Positions 6,264-9,989 of a stretch of DNA of 9,989 nt are shown piece by piece. Numbering within the stretch: position 1 is the stretch's first letter; each line of letters starts with the position of its first letter. The translations under genes and the position numbers were made by a program. Under the pieces are notes generated by a model. That model was not told where the DNA came from. It was given only the letters and a program-made list of their open reading frames with translations, and searched no databases. Source of the DNA: Methanosarcinales archaeon (GTDB lineage Archaea; Halobacteriota; Syntropharchaeia; Alkanophagales; Methanospirareceae); NCBI GenBank assembly GCA_030665925.1, contig DAOUYX010000042.1, positions 1 to 9,989 on the forward strand. The letters are read 5' to 3'.

Positions 6264-7436
6264 TTATCCCTTTTTATACCGCGACACAGCCTCTCGGAAT
6301 CTCTGCTCGCATTCCCTTACCGTATTCCCCTCGTAAACGATCTCTTCGTCAATTCCTTCGATCTTGCCCAACAGTCTATCAGACTCAACGTCAGCCACGA
6401 GGGAACCATAAAACCCATCATAGTAAAAGACCTTTCGCTTATCTCCTCTTGCCGCTATAAAATTAGCTATTCTTTTATTCTCCGCTTCATCCAGTTCGCG
6501 CTCTAACCGCTCCAGAGGAACAGCCTCACTCTCCTCTGATTCCACTTCTCGCTCCTTTAACTCTTTAATCAGTCCGGAACCTCTCGCCTGCTCCAGTTCT
6601 ATCATTCTCACGCCAAATTCATAACCCCTACTCCGTAACCACTTTTCTATGGCTTTACAAACCACTTCGTTTGAAAAAGACTCTTCAACTACCACTGCCC
6701 ACTCCGGCAGTTCTTCTTCCTTCTCGCCCTCCTCTTCTAACTGCTTCTTGCTTATTACCGTCCAGGTCCAATTCAAGCGACAGCGTTCATTTAGCTCATC
6801 CTGATAAACGTCAACCGACCAGCTCTCCTCACCCGGACTCATCTCTTCCGCGTAATAAATATCGAGGATCTCGCGACCTTCTTCCCCGAGTTCTTCCAAT
6901 GCCTTTCTCATCCTATTATAAGTCATGAACCTTTCAATTGATTCCACCGGGTTCAGAGCGCCTTCGAGATGTCTCGAATTCCCGATAAACCTGATTCGTT
7001 CAAAGGCATCGGTTTCCTGTCTTTCATACAGCCGTTCTCCGTACCACTCCCGGAGGTCTTCCAGGAACCTTCCGTAAGAACGTTTCTCTTTTCGCTCTGT
7101 GATATATCTCTGATAAAGGTCGTGGTACCATAATAGCAGCTTCTCCAGATTCAAGTCGTTTAAAAGCTTCTTCGCTTCTTCCAGCGTATCAGTTATTCCC
7201 AGCAGTATGCCTCTGCCTACAACAATGTAAACACTCTTGCCGGTAAATTTTGAACAGTGGTCACAGAACAGCTCTTCCTTTACAATCATCATCTCCTCTG
7301 CATGACCAATGCAATCCTTCACGCGGAACTCCTCCAGCATATTCTCAAATGCCTTCGTCTGTACTGAATGAATCCTACCCTGACACAGTGGGCATGTACG
7401 CGCTTTGTCAAAGTAAATGGTATCAAACATTCCCAT
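6264..7436 (-). CDS. Zinc-module protein with C-terminal HicB-like antitoxin domain
   Basis: I choose the ATG at 7436 (MGMFDTIYF, 390 residues). The frame stays open to a TTG at 7460, and ATG at 7454 or 7430 are alternatives. Residues 1-85 contain two cysteine pairs, CPLC (15-18) and CDHC (58-61), with C42 and H45 between them, suggesting a zinc-binding fold. The middle (about 90-330) is charged, mostly helical and unrecognised, with glutamate-rich stretches near 233-245 and 292-320. Residues 337-389 match HicB antitoxins closely: YYDGFYGSL, a short acidic turn, LLGKIEGI, IVYEGNTVRECEQRFREAV and a final RYKK. HicB normally neutralises the HicA ribonuclease toxin, but no hicA lies nearby. The gene is one base upstream of hepT, so it belongs to the toxin-antitoxin unit. 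Its function is unknown; it may regulate or add substrate recognition to the pair. Confidence 0.75.
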   Translation of the reverse strand: MGMFDTIYFDKARTCPLCQGRIHSVQTKAFENMLEEFRVKDCIGHAEEMMIVKEELFCDHCSKFTGKSVYIVVGRGILLGITDTLEEAKKLLNDLNLEKLLLWYHDLYQRYITERKEKRSYGRFLEDLREWYGERLYERQETDAFERIRFIGNSRHLEGALNPVESIERFMTYNRMRKALEELGEEGREILDIYYAEEMSPGEESWSVDVYQDELNERCRLNWTWTVISKKQLEEEGEKEEELPEWAVVVEESFSNEVVCKAIEKWLRSRGYEFGVRMIELEQARGSGLIKELKEREVESEESEAVPLERLERELDEAENKRIANFIAARGDKRKVFYYDGFYGSLVADVESDRLLGKIEGIDEEIVYEGNTVRECEQRFREAVSRYKKG

Positions 7437-7460
7437 GTCTAGCAACCCCCTCATTACCAA

Positions 7461-7471
7461 ATAATTATTAA
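7461..7471 (-). promoter_or_regulatory. TATA-like box before the zinc/HicB-hepT-mntA unit
   Basis: TTAATAATTAT lies about 25-35 bases upstream of the ATG at 7436, inside the short gap after the gyrB stop. A start point 25 bases downstream would give a nearly leaderless message and let the three-gene unit be expressed apart from gyrB. AGGGGG at 7446-7451 could instead serve as a ribosome site if transcription reads through from gyrB. Confidence 0.4.
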
Positions 7472-7487
7472 GTTTTTGTAACGCTTT

Positions 7488-9464
<1,977 letters not shown>

Positions 9465-9902
9465 TTATCTGATGCCCCACGTCAATCGACTTTCAAAGAG
9501 ATAATTCAACAAAAACGCGCAAATAATCCCCGCGATATTTGAGAGCAGATAGTACACGCCCACATACTCTGTTAAGAGGTAAAGAACGCCGATATTGACC
9601 GCCAATCCTCCGGAACGCCATATATTGCTCTTGATAATGCGCTTAAAGAATTGCTCGACGTGCGTGGTTCTTTTCTCCTTGAACGTCCATCGGTCATTCA
9701 TGAGAAATTGCAGGATGATGGCGATTTCGATTGCAATCACGGAAGAATACAGATAGAACAGCCCCGCAACGTCTGTAAAGAGCCAAAGAAACCATGTGTT
9801 GATTCCCGCACCAATAGCACCGACAATGGAGAACTTGATCAGACGAAGAAAGTCTCTTTTCAGAGCCGCTACTCGATCTGGTAGTTTCATAGTTCTGACC
9901 AT
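9465..9902 (-). CDS. GtrA-like four-helix membrane protein
   Basis: From ATG at 9902 the protein has 145 residues (alternatives: TTG 9920, ATG 9890; no clear ribosome site helps to choose). Four membrane helices are visible, beginning near LIKFSIVGAIGAGIN, LFYLYSSVIAIEIA, WRSGGLAVNIGVLYLL and YYLLSNIAGIICAFLLNY. The family marks are the N-x-x-W-T-F type ends of helices 2 and 4 (MNDRWTF, and NYLFESRLTW before the C-terminus). GtrA-like proteins are thought to help move polyprenol-phosphate-linked sugars across the membrane during cell-surface polysaccharide or glycoprotein assembly. The stop is 66 bases before the gyrB start, and gyrB has its own TATA-like box, so the two need not be cotranscribed. 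No glycosyltransferase partner is visible because the window ends upstream. Confidence 0.88.
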   Translation of the reverse strand: MVRTMKLPDRVAALKRDFLRLIKFSIVGAIGAGINTWFLWLFTDVAGLFYLYSSVIAIEIAIILQFLMNDRWTFKEKRTTHVEQFFKRIIKSNIWRSGGLAVNIGVLYLLTEYVGVYYLLSNIAGIICAFLLNYLFESRLTWGIR

Positions 9903-9921
9903 TGTAGTATACTGGTACAAA

Positions 9922-9980
9922 GCAAAAGGGTTTTTCTTTTAGCACAGGTTTTCTTTTGTAAAAAAGAAAAAGTGTTGTGT
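9922..9980. repeat. Structured intergenic repeat, copy B (GTAA tetraloop)
   Basis: This copy has the same left flank as copy A (GCAAAAGGGTTTT, then TTTTAGCACAGGTT) and a similar right flank (AAAGTGTTGTGT). The stem pairs ACA (9944-9946) with TGT (9973-9975). After the same GG/AG internal loop, TTTTCTTTT (9949-9957) pairs with AAAAGAAAA (9962-9970), closed by GTAA, a GNRA-type tetraloop. It lies just upstream of the GtrA-like gene. An alternative longer pairing of CACAGGTT with AATCTGTG (9981-9988) is possible. Confidence 0.6.
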
Positions 9981-9989
9981 AATCTGTGG

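Overview
The window looks like a piece of a euryarchaeal chromosome. The evidence is an archaeal-type leucyl-tRNA synthetase C-terminus, a TrmB-family regulator, TATA-like boxes placed close upstream of start codons, a CARDB/NEW3-type surface protein, and a bacterial-type gyrB. Gyrase of this kind occurs in Archaeoglobales, haloarchaea, Methanosarcinia, Methanomicrobiales and related ANME lineages. I would guess a methanogen or methanotroph/alkanotroph relative, but the sequence does not fix the genus.

Layout. Positions 2-295 hold the 3' end of leuS (+). A 39-residue helix-turn-helix stub (313-432, +) and a hairpin-rich stretch with a short direct repeat (431-497) follow. From 4400 down to 498 the minus strand carries a likely transporter operon: a secreted, membrane-anchored surface protein with a His-rich cluster, a MacB/FtsX-like permease, a LolD/MacB-like ATPase, the wreck of a CPBP-family membrane protease gene (start and C-terminus kept, middle deleted), and a class I SAM methyltransferase. 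A TrmB-family regulator (+, ending 5319) is divergent from this operon. The shared 125-bp control region contains a TATA-overlapping inverted repeat and an 11-bp direct repeat. The start of the regulator gene looks frameshifted.

From 9902 down to 5418 all genes are again on the minus strand: a GtrA-like membrane protein, gyrB, an unusual protein with an N-terminal zinc-binding module and a C-terminal HicB-like antitoxin domain, and a complete HepT/MntA (HEPN/MNT) toxin-antitoxin pair. The HicB-fusion gene and hepT are one base apart, and hepT overlaps mntA, so these three form one unit behind gyrB.

Two copies of a small structured intergenic repeat sit at 5336-5417 and 9922-9980. They share flanking sequence and a stem whose two strands change together. 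One copy is capped by a GTAA tetraloop and the other by two extra hairpins.

The points most worth a second look are the zinc-module/HicB fusion coupled to HepT/MntA, the covarying repeat pair, and the possibly metal-linked TrmB/transporter module with its decayed protease gene. There is no gene-free stretch longer than 300 bases; the largest gap (1053-1338) holds the protease remnant.
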